This document shows positions 52,083 through 61,054 of a DNA stretch of 64,000 nt, piece by piece. Both the position numbers and the translations under genes were made by a program. The DNA lies in NCBI GenBank assembly GCA_963722555.1, contig CAVRNQ010000006.1:248001-312000 (forward strand). The letters run 5' to 3'. Source of the stretch: Bog-366 sp963722555. GTDB taxonomy: Bacteria; Acidobacteriota; Terriglobia; UBA7540. Within the stretch, counting starts at the first letter, position 1. Every line of letters begins with the position of its first letter. A model generated the notes under the pieces. It did not search any database and was not told the origin of the DNA. It saw only the letters and a program-made list of their open reading frames with translations.

Positions 52083-52973
52083 ATGCCCCAAGCAATTGGA
52101 TTCATCGGACTCGGACTCATGGGTCAGCCCATGGCCACCAACCTCATCAAGGCAGGCCACAAGCTGGCGGTATACAACCGAACCGCCGCAAAGGCTGCCG
52201 GGCTCGCGGCGGCTGGCGCCCGCCTGGCCTCATCCCCCGCCGACGCCGCGCGCGGTGCTGAAGTCGTCATGATGATCGTCAGCGATTCCGCCGCGGTGGA
52301 AGAGGTCGTGGCAGGCAAGGGCGGGATTCTCGAGTCGCTCGGCGCCGGCACGCTCGTCATCGACTCGAGCACCATCAGCCCCAGCGTCAGCCGCAAGATG
52401 GCCTGCTTGGTGGCCGGCAAAGGCGCAAGCTGGATCGACGCGCCCGTGACCGGCTCGAAGCATGGCGCGGAAAAAGGCGAGCTGACCTTCATGATCGGCG
52501 GTGACCGTGCTGCCTTTGACCGCGCCCTGCCTCTCCTCCAGGTGCTCGGCAAGAAGCATATTTACTGCGGCCAGCCGGGGCTCGGGCTCTCTGCCAAGCT
52601 CGCGCAGAACACCATCCAGGCCACTATGCTGGAAGTTTTCTGCGAGGGCTTTGTGCTGGCGGCCAAAGCGGGCGTACGGCCCGAGACCATGCTGGAAATC
52701 ATCCAGTCCAGCTTGGCGCGCGCCGCGCTGACCGACTTCAAAGCCCCGTTTATTTTCAAGGGCGACTTCACACCCTACTTTCCGCTCAAGCTCATGCACA
52801 AAGACCTGGAATTGGCCGCCGAAGCCGGCTATACGCAGGGCGTCCCCATGCCGGTGCTGGCCGCCGTCAAAGAGGTTTACATGGCCGCCAAGGCCCAGGG
52901 AAAAGGCGACCTGGACTACGCCGCCGTCGTCACTTTTCTGGAGGAGCTTGCCGGCGTGAAGGTGCGAACCTAG
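52083..52973 (+). CDS. 3-hydroxyacid dehydrogenase, tartronate-semialdehyde reductase-like
   Basis: 296 residues with AGGAGGAAAATC upstream. FIGLGLMGQPMATNLIKAGH (NAD(P) binding), DAPVTGSKHGAEKGELTFMI (substrate), catalytic Lys in LGLSAKLAQNTIQ and KDLELAAEAG: the beta-hydroxyacid dehydrogenase family. Its likely reaction is tartronate semialdehyde to D-glycerate, feeding the glycerate 2-kinase; related succinate-semialdehyde reductases are not excluded. Confidence 0.85.
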   Translation: MPQAIGFIGLGLMGQPMATNLIKAGHKLAVYNRTAAKAAGLAAAGARLASSPADAARGAEVVMMIVSDSAAVEEVVAGKGGILESLGAGTLVIDSSTISPSVSRKMACLVAGKGASWIDAPVTGSKHGAEKGELTFMIGGDRAAFDRALPLLQVLGKKHIYCGQPGLGLSAKLAQNTIQATMLEVFCEGFVLAAKAGVRPETMLEIIQSSLARAALTDFKAPFIFKGDFTPYFPLKLMHKDLELAAEAGYTQGVPMPVLAAVKEVYMAAKAQGKGDLDYAAVVTFLEELAGVKVRT

Positions 52974-53072
52974 CCCGGCCTTGACGATTGGGGTTTGGTT
53001 TTTTTGCGATCCCGGGCAAGAACCTGCTGACTCGCGCCGTGGCAACCGGGTCAAACGGGCGTGGGGGACTCT

Positions 53073-53936
53073 CTACCCGGTGCTGTGGGCGAGCGATTTT
53101 CCCACCGGGAGGGCGTTCTCGGTGGGGACATAGGCAACGCTGTAAGCAAAGGTTCCTTCGTTGCGCAGTTCCTCGATACTCACGATCCGGACGGGCGAAA
53201 AAACACTTGCCCCCTCCCGCGCAAAGGGCAACGCCGCCTCAACTACAGCGCCGATGCCATACTGGCGATGACTCTTAAAGCGGAAACCCCCGCACCAAAC
53301 CGTTTCCGTCAACGCCACCTCGTTCCCGAGTTGATGATGACGAACGCACACTTCCGTGGCCAGGCTGATGCACAGTTGTTTTGACGTGTTCGGGTTGGGA
53401 GTCGGCGGCGGAGCCTCGGGGGTTTCCGGCTCCTTGGCTTCATGCAGCGATACCCGTTTCCAGGCGCTAACCCGACGGTCAGTACATTGCCGGCAGGGTC
53501 GAATGAGGCACTGATTCGCCACCAGGACTTCCAGGGCGAAGGTATCGAGGTGTGTGACCTCCCGCAGCCTGCAACCTTGGCATTCCAGAAGAACCCGGCC
53601 CGCGGCGCGATCCGCCTCAGCCAGCGGGGGGAATTCAATACCCCAGACGTTTACCTGCGGATCGGCAATTCCCAGACCGTAGCAAGTGTGTTCGCCTTCT
53701 TGTCCGATCTGGCCCACGACCCGCGCCAGGGTTTCCAGTCCCGTCCGGTAACACCGCAGGGCGAGCGCCTGCTGCGGCAGCAAGATGTGACCGGAAACAA
53801 CCTTGGCCCCGTGCCGGCCAACGACCAGGGTGCGCGTCTGTTCCGCGAAATTTCTGCCGGCGGCGTCCACTCCACCCAATTGAATTCGGAGTTCAAGTTC
53901 AACACGGTCGCTGCGACGTTTGTCGATGGTCACCAC
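53073..53936 (-). CDS. PilZ / zinc-knuckle / PilZ protein, paralogue of 35123-35953
   Basis: 287 residues starting at GTG. N-terminal PilZ-like part (DKRRSDRVELELRIQLGGVD; VVGRHGAKVVSG), then CQGCRLREVTHLD and RPCRQCTDRR as two C-x2-C pairs, a Pro-rich linker and a C-terminal PilZ-like part (NEVALTETVWCGGFRFKSHR). The order, spacing and WGIEFPPLAEADRA motif match DIHFPPLAEEADARALLECR of the other protein. Confidence 0.6.
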   Translation of the reverse strand: MVTIDKRRSDRVELELRIQLGGVDAAGRNFAEQTRTLVVGRHGAKVVSGHILLPQQALALRCYRTGLETLARVVGQIGQEGEHTCYGLGIADPQVNVWGIEFPPLAEADRAAGRVLLECQGCRLREVTHLDTFALEVLVANQCLIRPCRQCTDRRVSAWKRVSLHEAKEPETPEAPPPTPNPNTSKQLCISLATEVCVRHHQLGNEVALTETVWCGGFRFKSHRQYGIGAVVEAALPFAREGASVFSPVRIVSIEELRNEGTFAYSVAYVPTENALPVGKSLAHSTG

Positions 53937-54183
53937 TCAGCACCCCTGAGGGAAGTCTCCGGGAATGCACCACGGTGCAACTGGTGATTCCGGGAGTAAG
54001 CATACAACAAGCCAAGCCGTTCCGCCACTGAACGCATGACCATGCCCATAGAGTTAATACTGTATTGATTATAATGCTCCCTCTCTACCCGACTCTTTCC
54101 GAGGTCCAGGCTTTGCGAGTACTCTCCGAACCCGCCTTGCTGTGGGGCCCTCGAATGCTGCTGGCTTCCCCTTCATCCTGTGG

Positions 54184-54189
54184 TATATT
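54184..54189 (+). promoter_or_regulatory. possible extended -10 (TGGTATATT)
   Basis: 50 bases upstream of the glycosidase start; preceded by TGTGG. Weak, single-box evidence. Confidence 0.3.
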
Positions 54190-54240
54190 GCGCAGCTCAA
54201 ACAGTTTAGCGAGGGTCATATCCACCCGAGGAGGATCAAG

Positions 54241-56055
54241 GTGCGTAAGTTCTGCTTGCGCTTCTGCTATCGTCGAGTCTCTCTCACGCTGGCCGCAACC
54301 GCCTGCTGTCTCGTGCTTCCAGCTGCTCTCGCTGCTGCGCCCAGCCCGCGCCGCGTACCGGACCACGTCCCGCCCAAGCGCTCGGCGCAGATTCGCGACG
54401 GCTTCGGCATCAACTCCAACCTGCCTCGCGACCCTTACCTGCCCTGGAATCGCTGGTGGTGGACCCGCATGTTCGACGCGGGTGTGAAGTGGATTCGCAT
54501 TGGACAATATGAGAACAGCTCCGAGCCGACCAGTTGGGACTGGGTCGAGCAGAAACGCGGTGTCTACTCGATCTCCCCGGAGGCAGACGACTATGTGAAC
54601 TCGCTGGTCGACAACGGCGTGGATGTCCAAGTGCAACTGATGTACGGCAACCCCATGTACACTTCGCCCGCCGGCAAGAAACCCGACCAGATCACGCCCG
54701 AACCCGGCAGTTTCCACAACGACGACCGCAGCATCTACTCGGTCTTCTGGCCACCCACGACCCCCGAGCAGATCGCAGCGTTTGCGAAATATGTGCGCTG
54801 GACGGTGGACCACTTTCGCGGCCGCATCCATTACTACGCGTTGTGGAACGAGCAGGACATCGGCTATTGGAACTCTTGGGGGAATCCCGAGGAGTACGGG
54901 CGCCTGCTCAAGGCGTTCATCCCGGCCGTGCACGAGACCGATCCGGAGGCCAAGGTTATTTACGGTGGCCAGGCCGATCCCAGTCGCGATTTTACTCGGC
55001 GCGCCCTCGACACCTGCCAGTGCGCGGCGGGAATCGACGTTTACGCCTACCACACCTATCCCGGCTACGGCCAGAACCTGAATCCCGAGTCGATGGACTC
55101 CGGCGCCTACGGAACGGAATCGCCGGCCCAGTTGCGCGAGTTCGTCCGCAGCTACCCGGGCATCCGCAAGGACATTCCTTTCTGGGATGACGAGTTCAAC
55201 TCCATTCCTTCCTGGTTAGGATCGGATGAGTCGGTGCAATCGAAGTACGTCACGCGCGGCCTGCTCTACAACTGGGCTGCGGGGGTTAAGACTTTCGTCT
55301 GGCTGCTCACCGCCGGCGTGGACGGCAACGAGTACGATGACTTCGGATTGGTCCACGGGCTGCGTCTCTTACCCGACGATTTCACGCCGCGGCCGGTGCT
55401 CTCGGCGTTCCAGAACACCAACGCCCTGTTTTCCGATACGAAGCCCGACCCGGCAATTCAAATCGAATCGAGCGAGATACCGGCGCTGCACCGCCAGGCC
55501 CGCGCGCCATTCCTGGCGTACGGGTTTCGCTCCGCTTCCGGCAAGGCCATCGTCGCGTACTGGCTGGCTGCGCACAGTAATCCCGGAAACATCTTCCCGC
55601 CCCTCGCCGCTACGCTGACCATCAAGAACTCCGGCATCGAGCACCCGGTGCTCATCGACGTCGTTTCCGGTGAGATTTCCCCGCTCAGTTGGAAGCAAGG
55701 CTCGACCGACACACTCCAGAGCGCACCCGTCCGCGACAGCGTGCTGGCCATCGCCGACGAAAGCTATTTCGATTGGGATGTGCTGCCGGAAGCGCCCAGT
55801 TCCCTGAACGCGCGCGCGGCCGGTGGCTCCGTGGAGCTTTCCTGGGAAGTGCACGGTCGGGACATTACCGGCGTCGCCGTCGAGCGCCGTCTGGGTGACC
55901 ACGGCACTTGGGAACGCGTCGCCAAGCTCTCCGGGGACGCGAAGTCCTACCGTGACTCCGGCGTCACCTCCGCGCAGAAGCTTTGTTACCGCGTGCGGGC
56001 GCTTGACAACGCAGGGGAGTCCGCGTACTCCAACATTGCTCGCGTCATGATGTGA
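54241..56055 (+). CDS. secreted clan-A glycoside hydrolase with a C-terminal fibronectin III domain
   Basis: 604 residues from GTG at 54241 with AGGAGGATCAAG upstream. Signal peptide RVSLTLAATACCLVLPAALA. TIM-barrel features: FDAGVKWIRIGQYEN, acid/base Glu in YYALWNEQDIGYW (about 203), AYHTYPGYGQ, nucleophile Glu in IPFWDDEFNSIPSW (about 317). Residues about 515-604 look like a fibronectin type III domain (PSSLNARAAGGSVELSWEVH; VTSAQKLCYRVRALDNAGES). GH39-like by pattern, but substrate unknown; periplasmic or extracellular. Confidence 0.72.
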   Translation: MRKFCLRFCYRRVSLTLAATACCLVLPAALAAAPSPRRVPDHVPPKRSAQIRDGFGINSNLPRDPYLPWNRWWWTRMFDAGVKWIRIGQYENSSEPTSWDWVEQKRGVYSISPEADDYVNSLVDNGVDVQVQLMYGNPMYTSPAGKKPDQITPEPGSFHNDDRSIYSVFWPPTTPEQIAAFAKYVRWTVDHFRGRIHYYALWNEQDIGYWNSWGNPEEYGRLLKAFIPAVHETDPEAKVIYGGQADPSRDFTRRALDTCQCAAGIDVYAYHTYPGYGQNLNPESMDSGAYGTESPAQLREFVRSYPGIRKDIPFWDDEFNSIPSWLGSDESVQSKYVTRGLLYNWAAGVKTFVWLLTAGVDGNEYDDFGLVHGLRLLPDDFTPRPVLSAFQNTNALFSDTKPDPAIQIESSEIPALHRQARAPFLAYGFRSASGKAIVAYWLAAHSNPGNIFPPLAATLTIKNSGIEHPVLIDVVSGEISPLSWKQGSTDTLQSAPVRDSVLAIADESYFDWDVLPEAPSSLNARAAGGSVELSWEVHGRDITGVAVERRLGDHGTWERVAKLSGDAKSYRDSGVTSAQKLCYRVRALDNAGESAYSNIARVMM

Positions 56056-56060
56056 CGGCG

Positions 56061-56247
56061 GGGTGGCGCAGACATCGTGGTGAAGCTGTGAAATAATCCC
56101 TGGATGGGCAAAAGCATTTCACGCAAAGGCGCAAAGTCGCAGAGGGCGCAAAGAAGGCAAAGCAGTTGTCCTTTGCGAGTCTTTGCGCCTTGGCGTCTTT
56201 GCGTGAGATTGTTTTTTCACAGCTTCACCACAATGTCTGCGCCACCC
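56061..56247. repeat. nested inverted repeat, GGGTGGCGCAGACAT family, copy 2
   Basis: GGGTGGCGCAGACAT and GTGGTGAAGCTGTGAA are mirrored by TTCACAGCTTCACCAC and ATGTCTGCGCCACCC. Inside lies a second palindrome with TTTCACGCAAAGGCGCAAAG and CTTTGCGCCTTGGCGTCTTT. Confidence 0.75.
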
Positions 56248-56295
56248 CCCTCATTCGCGCTCGAACCTTATCTGAACCATTGAGGAGAAACGTCC

Positions 56296-57612
56296 ATGGG
56301 AAGACTTGCCATCACCGGCGGCAAACCTCTCCGCAAGAAACCCTTCACCGCTTGGCCCATCTATACGCAGCAGGAAGTGCGCGGCCTCGGGAAAGTCCTC
56401 ACCAGCCGCAACTGGGGCGGCTATCCCTTTCCTAACAAGATTGCGGATGCTTTCGCGCAGAAGTTCGCGCGTTTCCATGGGGCCAAGCATGGCTTGGCCG
56501 TATCGAATGGCACCATCGCCATTGAGATCGCCCTGAAGGCTGCGGGCATCAAGCCCGGTGACGAAGTCATTGTGCCGGCCTACACCTGGGAAGGCACGGT
56601 CGGCCCCATCCTGCTTCTCAACGCCGTGCCGGTTTTCGTGGACATCGATCCCGCCACGTACTGCCTGGATGCGAAACTGATCGCGGCGGCCATAACCCCC
56701 AAGACGCGCGCCATCCTTCCGGTGCACCTCGCGATGCGCTTTGCTGATCTGGACGAAATCTGCCGCATCGCGAAAGCCCACAACCTGGTGGTCATTGAAG
56801 ACTGCGCACACGCCCACGGCGGCAAGTGGCGTGGCAAGGGCGCGGGCGCCACGGGTGACCTCGGCTGCTTCAGCTTTCAGTCGAGCAAGCTGATGACTTC
56901 TGGGGAAGGCGGCGGGCTCATCACCAGCAACCTGGAGTTCTACGAACGCGCGCAATCCTATGTGAACTGTGGACGCGCCAGCGTGACGGACCAATATCAG
57001 AACCGACTGATCGGCTTCAACTACCGCATCACCGAACTGCAAGCGGTGATTCTGGCCGCGCAACTCGAACGCCTGCCGAAGCAGGCCAAAGTCCGCCAGG
57101 CCAACATGGACCACTTCGCTAAGCGCTTGCGCGGGACACCCGGCCTCGGTTTCCTCGCGCCCGACAAGCGCCAAACTCGCGTCGCGGCGTACCAATTCGT
57201 CTTCAAGTATCTGCCCAAACATTTCGGTGGAATTCCGCGCGCGGCGTTCCTGGGCGCGCTGCAGATGGAAGGCATCCCCTGCGATGGTCTCTTCTACGAG
57301 CCGGTTTACAAGAGTGCGCTCTTCCCGGTCACTGCCAGCGATTGGCCGGCGCTCAGTTGGGGCCGCGCCGAGCCCCTCGATTTGAAAACCAGTTTCCACT
57401 GCCCGGTCTCTGAGCGCGCCGCTTACGAAGAATCCGTCTGGCTGCCGCACCACATTTTCCTCGGTGCGAAGCAGGATACGGACGACATCGCCGACGCCGT
57501 GCTGAAGGTATGCCAGAACATCGAGGAGTTGCGTGGCCTCAAGCATCCGGCTATCGAAGTCAAAGCGATGAGCCGCGCTGAGCGTCCCCGCGTCGAAAAG
57601 CGGCAGTGGTAG
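56296..57612 (+). CDS. DegT/DnrJ/EryC1/StrS-family PLP aminotransferase
   Basis: 438 residues with GAGGAG upstream. FHGAKHGLAVSNGTIAIEIA, DEVIVPAYTWEGTVGPILLL, VVIEDCAHAHGGKWRGKG and the PLP lysine in CFSFQSSKLMTSGEGGGLIT (about 197); RASVTDQYQNRLIGFNYRIT follows. Such enzymes aminate keto-sugars or inosose for envelope glycans or secondary products. The neighbouring secreted glycosidase and polyprenyl-sugar genes fit a cell-envelope role. Confidence 0.88.
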   Translation: MGRLAITGGKPLRKKPFTAWPIYTQQEVRGLGKVLTSRNWGGYPFPNKIADAFAQKFARFHGAKHGLAVSNGTIAIEIALKAAGIKPGDEVIVPAYTWEGTVGPILLLNAVPVFVDIDPATYCLDAKLIAAAITPKTRAILPVHLAMRFADLDEICRIAKAHNLVVIEDCAHAHGGKWRGKGAGATGDLGCFSFQSSKLMTSGEGGGLITSNLEFYERAQSYVNCGRASVTDQYQNRLIGFNYRITELQAVILAAQLERLPKQAKVRQANMDHFAKRLRGTPGLGFLAPDKRQTRVAAYQFVFKYLPKHFGGIPRAAFLGALQMEGIPCDGLFYEPVYKSALFPVTASDWPALSWGRAEPLDLKTSFHCPVSERAAYEESVWLPHHIFLGAKQDTDDIADAVLKVCQNIEELRGLKHPAIEVKAMSRAERPRVEKRQW

Positions 57613-57630
57613 GGAACGGTAACTGAAACT

Positions 57631-57768
57631 GGGTCATCGGGTCATTGAGTCATCGGGCCATTTGGATTGACGATTGCCGATGGACGTTTTCGATTCTTTC
57701 AATCGTCAATCGGCCATCGAAAATCGTCAATGAAATGGCCCGATGGCCCGATGACTCAATGGCCTGAT
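57631..57768. repeat. nested inverted repeat of GTCATCGGG type
   Basis: GGGTCATCGGGTCATTGAGT and CATCGGGCCATTT are mirrored by AAATGGCCCGATG and GACTCAATGGCCTGAT; inner arms TTGACGATTGCCGATGG and CGTCAATCGGCCATCG. Confidence 0.7.
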
Positions 57769-57796
57769 TACTCTTGGCCTGTTACAATCACCCCCT

Positions 57797-58933
57797 ATGT
57801 CGTCTCAGCCCGGCGCCACAGAACCTGTCATCAAACTGGACGAGCCGCTCAAGCCCTACACAACCTTCAAGATTGGCGGCCCGGCGCAATTTTTCGTGTG
57901 CGCCGCGACGGCGGAGCAATTTCGGGAGGCCCTGGCCCTGGCCGCCCGGCATACCCTGCCGCTTTTCGTCCTGGGGGGAGGCAGCAACCTTCTGGTGAGC
58001 GACCGCGGCTTTGCGGGCGTGGTCGTGCATCCGGTCGAGCGTGGAATCAGACTGCTCCGCGAGGACGCGGAGAGCGCCATCCTGGAGGTGAGCGCCGCCG
58101 AAACCTGGGATGACGTCGTCCGCCATGCTGTGGAGCACGGCTGGTGGGGAATCGAGAACCTCTCGCACATCCCTGGCCAAGCCGGCGCAGCGCTCGTGCA
58201 GAATATCGGCGCCTACGGTCAGCAGGTCAGCGACGTCCTGCAGTCTGTGGTGGTGATGGACATCGCCAGTCGAGCGCTCCGGACTCTGAGCGCGAACGAT
58301 TGCGGTTTTGGCTACCGGCGCAGTATCTTCAACAGCACGGCGCGAGGGCAATTCATTATTGTGAAGCTGATCCTGCGACTTGCCCGGCGCGCGCGCCAGC
58401 ATCTCGATTATCCCGACGTGCAAGCCTATTTCGCCGAGCGCGGCGCGGAGCATCCCAGCCTGGCGGAAATCCGGCAGGCCATCATCACCATTCGCGACCG
58501 CAAGATTCCCTTTCCCCGCGAGGAACGGGGTGGAAACGCGGGCTCGTTTTTCAAGAACTTGTTGCTTTCCGAGGAAGAATACGCGGCGCTTTGCGCCCAC
58601 CTGCAACGGAATTTCTCACCCGGGGAACCGGCGCGCCTGGAAGAAATTCGCAAACGGTTTCCCTCCGCGGACAGGATCAAAATCCCCACAGCTTTCTTGA
58701 TCGAGGTGTGTGGTCTCAAAGGTCATCGTATCGGGGGCGCCCAGGTGAACGAAACCCATCCGCTCGTTTTGCTCAACCAGGGCGGGGCCACCGCGCAGGA
58801 TGTGATGGCTCTGGCCAGGCACGTTCGGTGCACCGTGCGCGCCCGCACGGGCATGACCATCTCGATTGAACCGGAACTTGTGGGGTTTACTGAGCAGGAA
58901 ATGGCCGACTTTAATAAGCTTGAAAATAGTTAA
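57797..58933 (+). CDS. murB: UDP-N-acetylenolpyruvoylglucosamine reductase
   Basis: 378 residues, type I (E. coli-like) MurB. FAD-binding LPLFVLGGGSNLLVSDRGFA, HIPGQAGAALVQNIGAYGQQ, Tyr and Arg in CGFGYRRSIFN, catalytic Ser in GNAGSFFKN (about 247) and a C-terminal Glu in ISIEPELVGF. Makes UDP-MurNAc for peptidoglycan in the cytoplasm. It stands outside a mur cluster. Confidence 0.92.
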   Translation: MSSQPGATEPVIKLDEPLKPYTTFKIGGPAQFFVCAATAEQFREALALAARHTLPLFVLGGGSNLLVSDRGFAGVVVHPVERGIRLLREDAESAILEVSAAETWDDVVRHAVEHGWWGIENLSHIPGQAGAALVQNIGAYGQQVSDVLQSVVVMDIASRALRTLSANDCGFGYRRSIFNSTARGQFIIVKLILRLARRARQHLDYPDVQAYFAERGAEHPSLAEIRQAIITIRDRKIPFPREERGGNAGSFFKNLLLSEEEYAALCAHLQRNFSPGEPARLEEIRKRFPSADRIKIPTAFLIEVCGLKGHRIGGAQVNETHPLVLLNQGGATAQDVMALARHVRCTVRARTGMTISIEPELVGFTEQEMADFNKLENS

Positions 58934-58979
58934 TCATTAACCTGTATTTCTCCCTGCGGAATCGGAAGGGCGGGGCTTT

Positions 58980-59091
58980 ACAGGCTACGGGAAACCCCGT
59001 AGGCGCTGTCATTCTGAGCGAAGCGAAGAACCTCTGCAGTTGCTTGAAAATTCAAATACAGGGGTCCTTCGCTGCGCTCAGGATGACAGCA
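58980..59091. repeat. dispersed palindromic repeat, copy 3
   Basis: GGCTACGGGAAACC, GTCATTCTGAGCGAAGCGAA mirrored by TTCGCTGCGCTCAGGATGAC; AATACAGGGG pairs with CCTCTGCAG-side only partly. Confidence 0.7.
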
Positions 59092-59152
59092 TCTCGGCCA
59101 TCGCTCATTTGGGCCATGGGTCGTGCTGGGACTTGGCCGGAAAGCAGCGGAA

Positions 59153-60835
59153 ATGCACTTGTTGACAACTTTGCATTCCTCATTCGCGTTGCTGGTCTTA
59201 CCGGGTGCGGCTTCGAGCCTCGCGTTCGTATGGCCACAACCGCTGGCGCCTGCGCACAATCTCGGCATTTCCGCGCTGGTCGCAGCCCTCCCCCTCGCCG
59301 TTGTCCTTATCCTCATGGGCGGGCTGCGCAAGAGCGGAGCGTTCTCAGCCGCGGCGAGCCTGGCGACGGCAATTTGCGTCGTGTTGATCGTGTGGCGGAT
59401 GCCTGCGCACCTGGCATTTCTGGCCGTCGCATTTGGTTTTATCTATGCGCTATGGCCGATCATGTGGATCGTGTTCTCCGCGCTCTGGCTCTACAACCTT
59501 TCTGTCGAAACTCGCACCTTCGACTTGTTGCGCCGCTGGATGGCCCAACGCGCTTGCGGCGACCCGCGTATTCAGGTCATTCTGGTAGCCTTCTGCTTCG
59601 GAGCCTTGCTCGAAGGCACCGCCGGATTCGGCACGCCCGTGGCCGTGGCCGGCTTTCTGCTTCTCGGCCTCGGATTCACCGCCTCGCAGGCGGTCACGCT
59701 AGCCTTGATCGCCAACACGGTGCCCGTGGCCTTCGGGGGACTCGGCATTCCCATCGTCGCGCTGGCCGGAGTGACCGGTCTGAGCGTCTTGAAGCTTTCC
59801 GCCATGGTCGGACGGCAACTTCCTTTTCTCTCGCTCATCCTGCCGGCGTATCTGGTTTGGGTGATTGGGGGCCGCAAGGGATTGAAGGAAACCTGGCCCG
59901 TGGCGCTCGTGGGCGGGGGAAGTTTTGCCCTGGCCCAGTTTGGCGTAGCGAATTATTGGGGACCGTACGCCGCGGACATCGTCGCCGCCATGTTCGCAAC
60001 GGCCAGCGTGATCGGACTCCTGCACTTCTGGAAGCCCGTACCCGTGTCCCAGGGTGCGGGCGCTCTAACCCCCCAGGGATTGCCGGCGCCAGAAGCTCGC
60101 CTCACAGCTTCGGAATCGCTCGCTGCCTGGGCGCCCTGGGTGCTGCTCGCGAGTGTGATGGTTGGCTGGAGCTACTTCCACTTCTTCACCGTCGCACAGA
60201 AAACCATCGTTGTTCCCCATCTGCACAACGCAGTTTTCATTACGCTTTACCAGAAGCCCTACGCTGCGTTGTTCCCATTCCAACCCCTCGCGGCGGGAAC
60301 GGCCGGGCTCGCTGCGGTGATCCTTACGGCCTTGCTCTTCCGCGCTCGCCCCCGCGTCGTCCGACAATCAGGGATGAAGACACTGAAGCAGCTTCGCATG
60401 CCGGGGTTAACCGTCGGACTCATCGTTTCCTTAGCGTATCTCTATAACTATTCCGGAATGACCTACACCTTGGGCGCGGCCTTGGCGGGGCTGGGGAAAC
60501 TCTTCCCCTTGGTCAGCGCTTGCCTCGGTTGGATTGCCTGCTTCTTGACCGGCAGCGACACCGCGAGCAATCTCCTCTTCGGGAATCTCCAGGTGGCAGT
60601 CGGTCACCAAATCGGTGTGAGCCCCCTTCTGCTGGCCGCCACGAATTGCACCGGGGCCTGCGCGGGAAAGATGATCTCGCCGCAGAACATTGCCGTGGGC
60701 GTTACGACCGTGGGTTTGGTGGGACACGAAGGCGACGTGGTGCGGTCGACCTTTGGGCACAGCGTGGTGCTCGTGCTGCTGGTTAGCCTGATCGCCTTCG
60801 CGCAAGCCTACTGGCTGGGTTGGATGATTCCGTAG
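59153..60835 (+). CDS. lactate/glycolate permease, LctP family
   Basis: 560 residues from ATG at 59153 (a GTG at 59123 is also in frame). About 13-14 membrane helices. FGALLEGTAGFGTPVAVAGF, LIANTVPVAFGGLGIPIVAL, WIACFLTGSDTASNLLFGNL and TNCTGACAGKMISPQNIAVG are the signature motifs of the family, which imports L- or D-lactate or glycolate with protons. Glycerate-pathway genes nearby make glycolate a reasonable substrate. Confidence 0.9.
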   Translation: MHLLTTLHSSFALLVLPGAASSLAFVWPQPLAPAHNLGISALVAALPLAVVLILMGGLRKSGAFSAAASLATAICVVLIVWRMPAHLAFLAVAFGFIYALWPIMWIVFSALWLYNLSVETRTFDLLRRWMAQRACGDPRIQVILVAFCFGALLEGTAGFGTPVAVAGFLLLGLGFTASQAVTLALIANTVPVAFGGLGIPIVALAGVTGLSVLKLSAMVGRQLPFLSLILPAYLVWVIGGRKGLKETWPVALVGGGSFALAQFGVANYWGPYAADIVAAMFATASVIGLLHFWKPVPVSQGAGALTPQGLPAPEARLTASESLAAWAPWVLLASVMVGWSYFHFFTVAQKTIVVPHLHNAVFITLYQKPYAALFPFQPLAAGTAGLAAVILTALLFRARPRVVRQSGMKTLKQLRMPGLTVGLIVSLAYLYNYSGMTYTLGAALAGLGKLFPLVSACLGWIACFLTGSDTASNLLFGNLQVAVGHQIGVSPLLLAATNCTGACAGKMISPQNIAVGVTTVGLVGHEGDVVRSTFGHSVVLVLLVSLIAFAQAYWLGWMIP

Positions 60836-60836
60836 G

Positions 60837-60963
60837 AGGCTGCGGGAAAACCGCCAAAACTGTCATCCTGAGGAGCCGCAGGCGACGAAGGATCTCCGCA
60901 TTTGCCTGATTCTACAAATGCAGAGATTCTTCGCTTCGCTCAGAATGACAGCAGGGAAGCGTT
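60837..60963. repeat. dispersed palindromic repeat, copy 4
   Basis: AGGCTGCGGGAAAACCGCC, ACTGTCATCCTGAGGAGCC and GCATTTG are mirrored by CAAATGC and TTCGCTCAGAATGACAG. Confidence 0.75.
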
Positions 60964-61054
60964 GAAAATCCCCAATCGATCAGCTAACCTACACTCGCCT
61001 TGGCCGTGAACCCAATTTCGCACTTCGATCCAAGAGGTGAGGCAGGGAGTCTGG

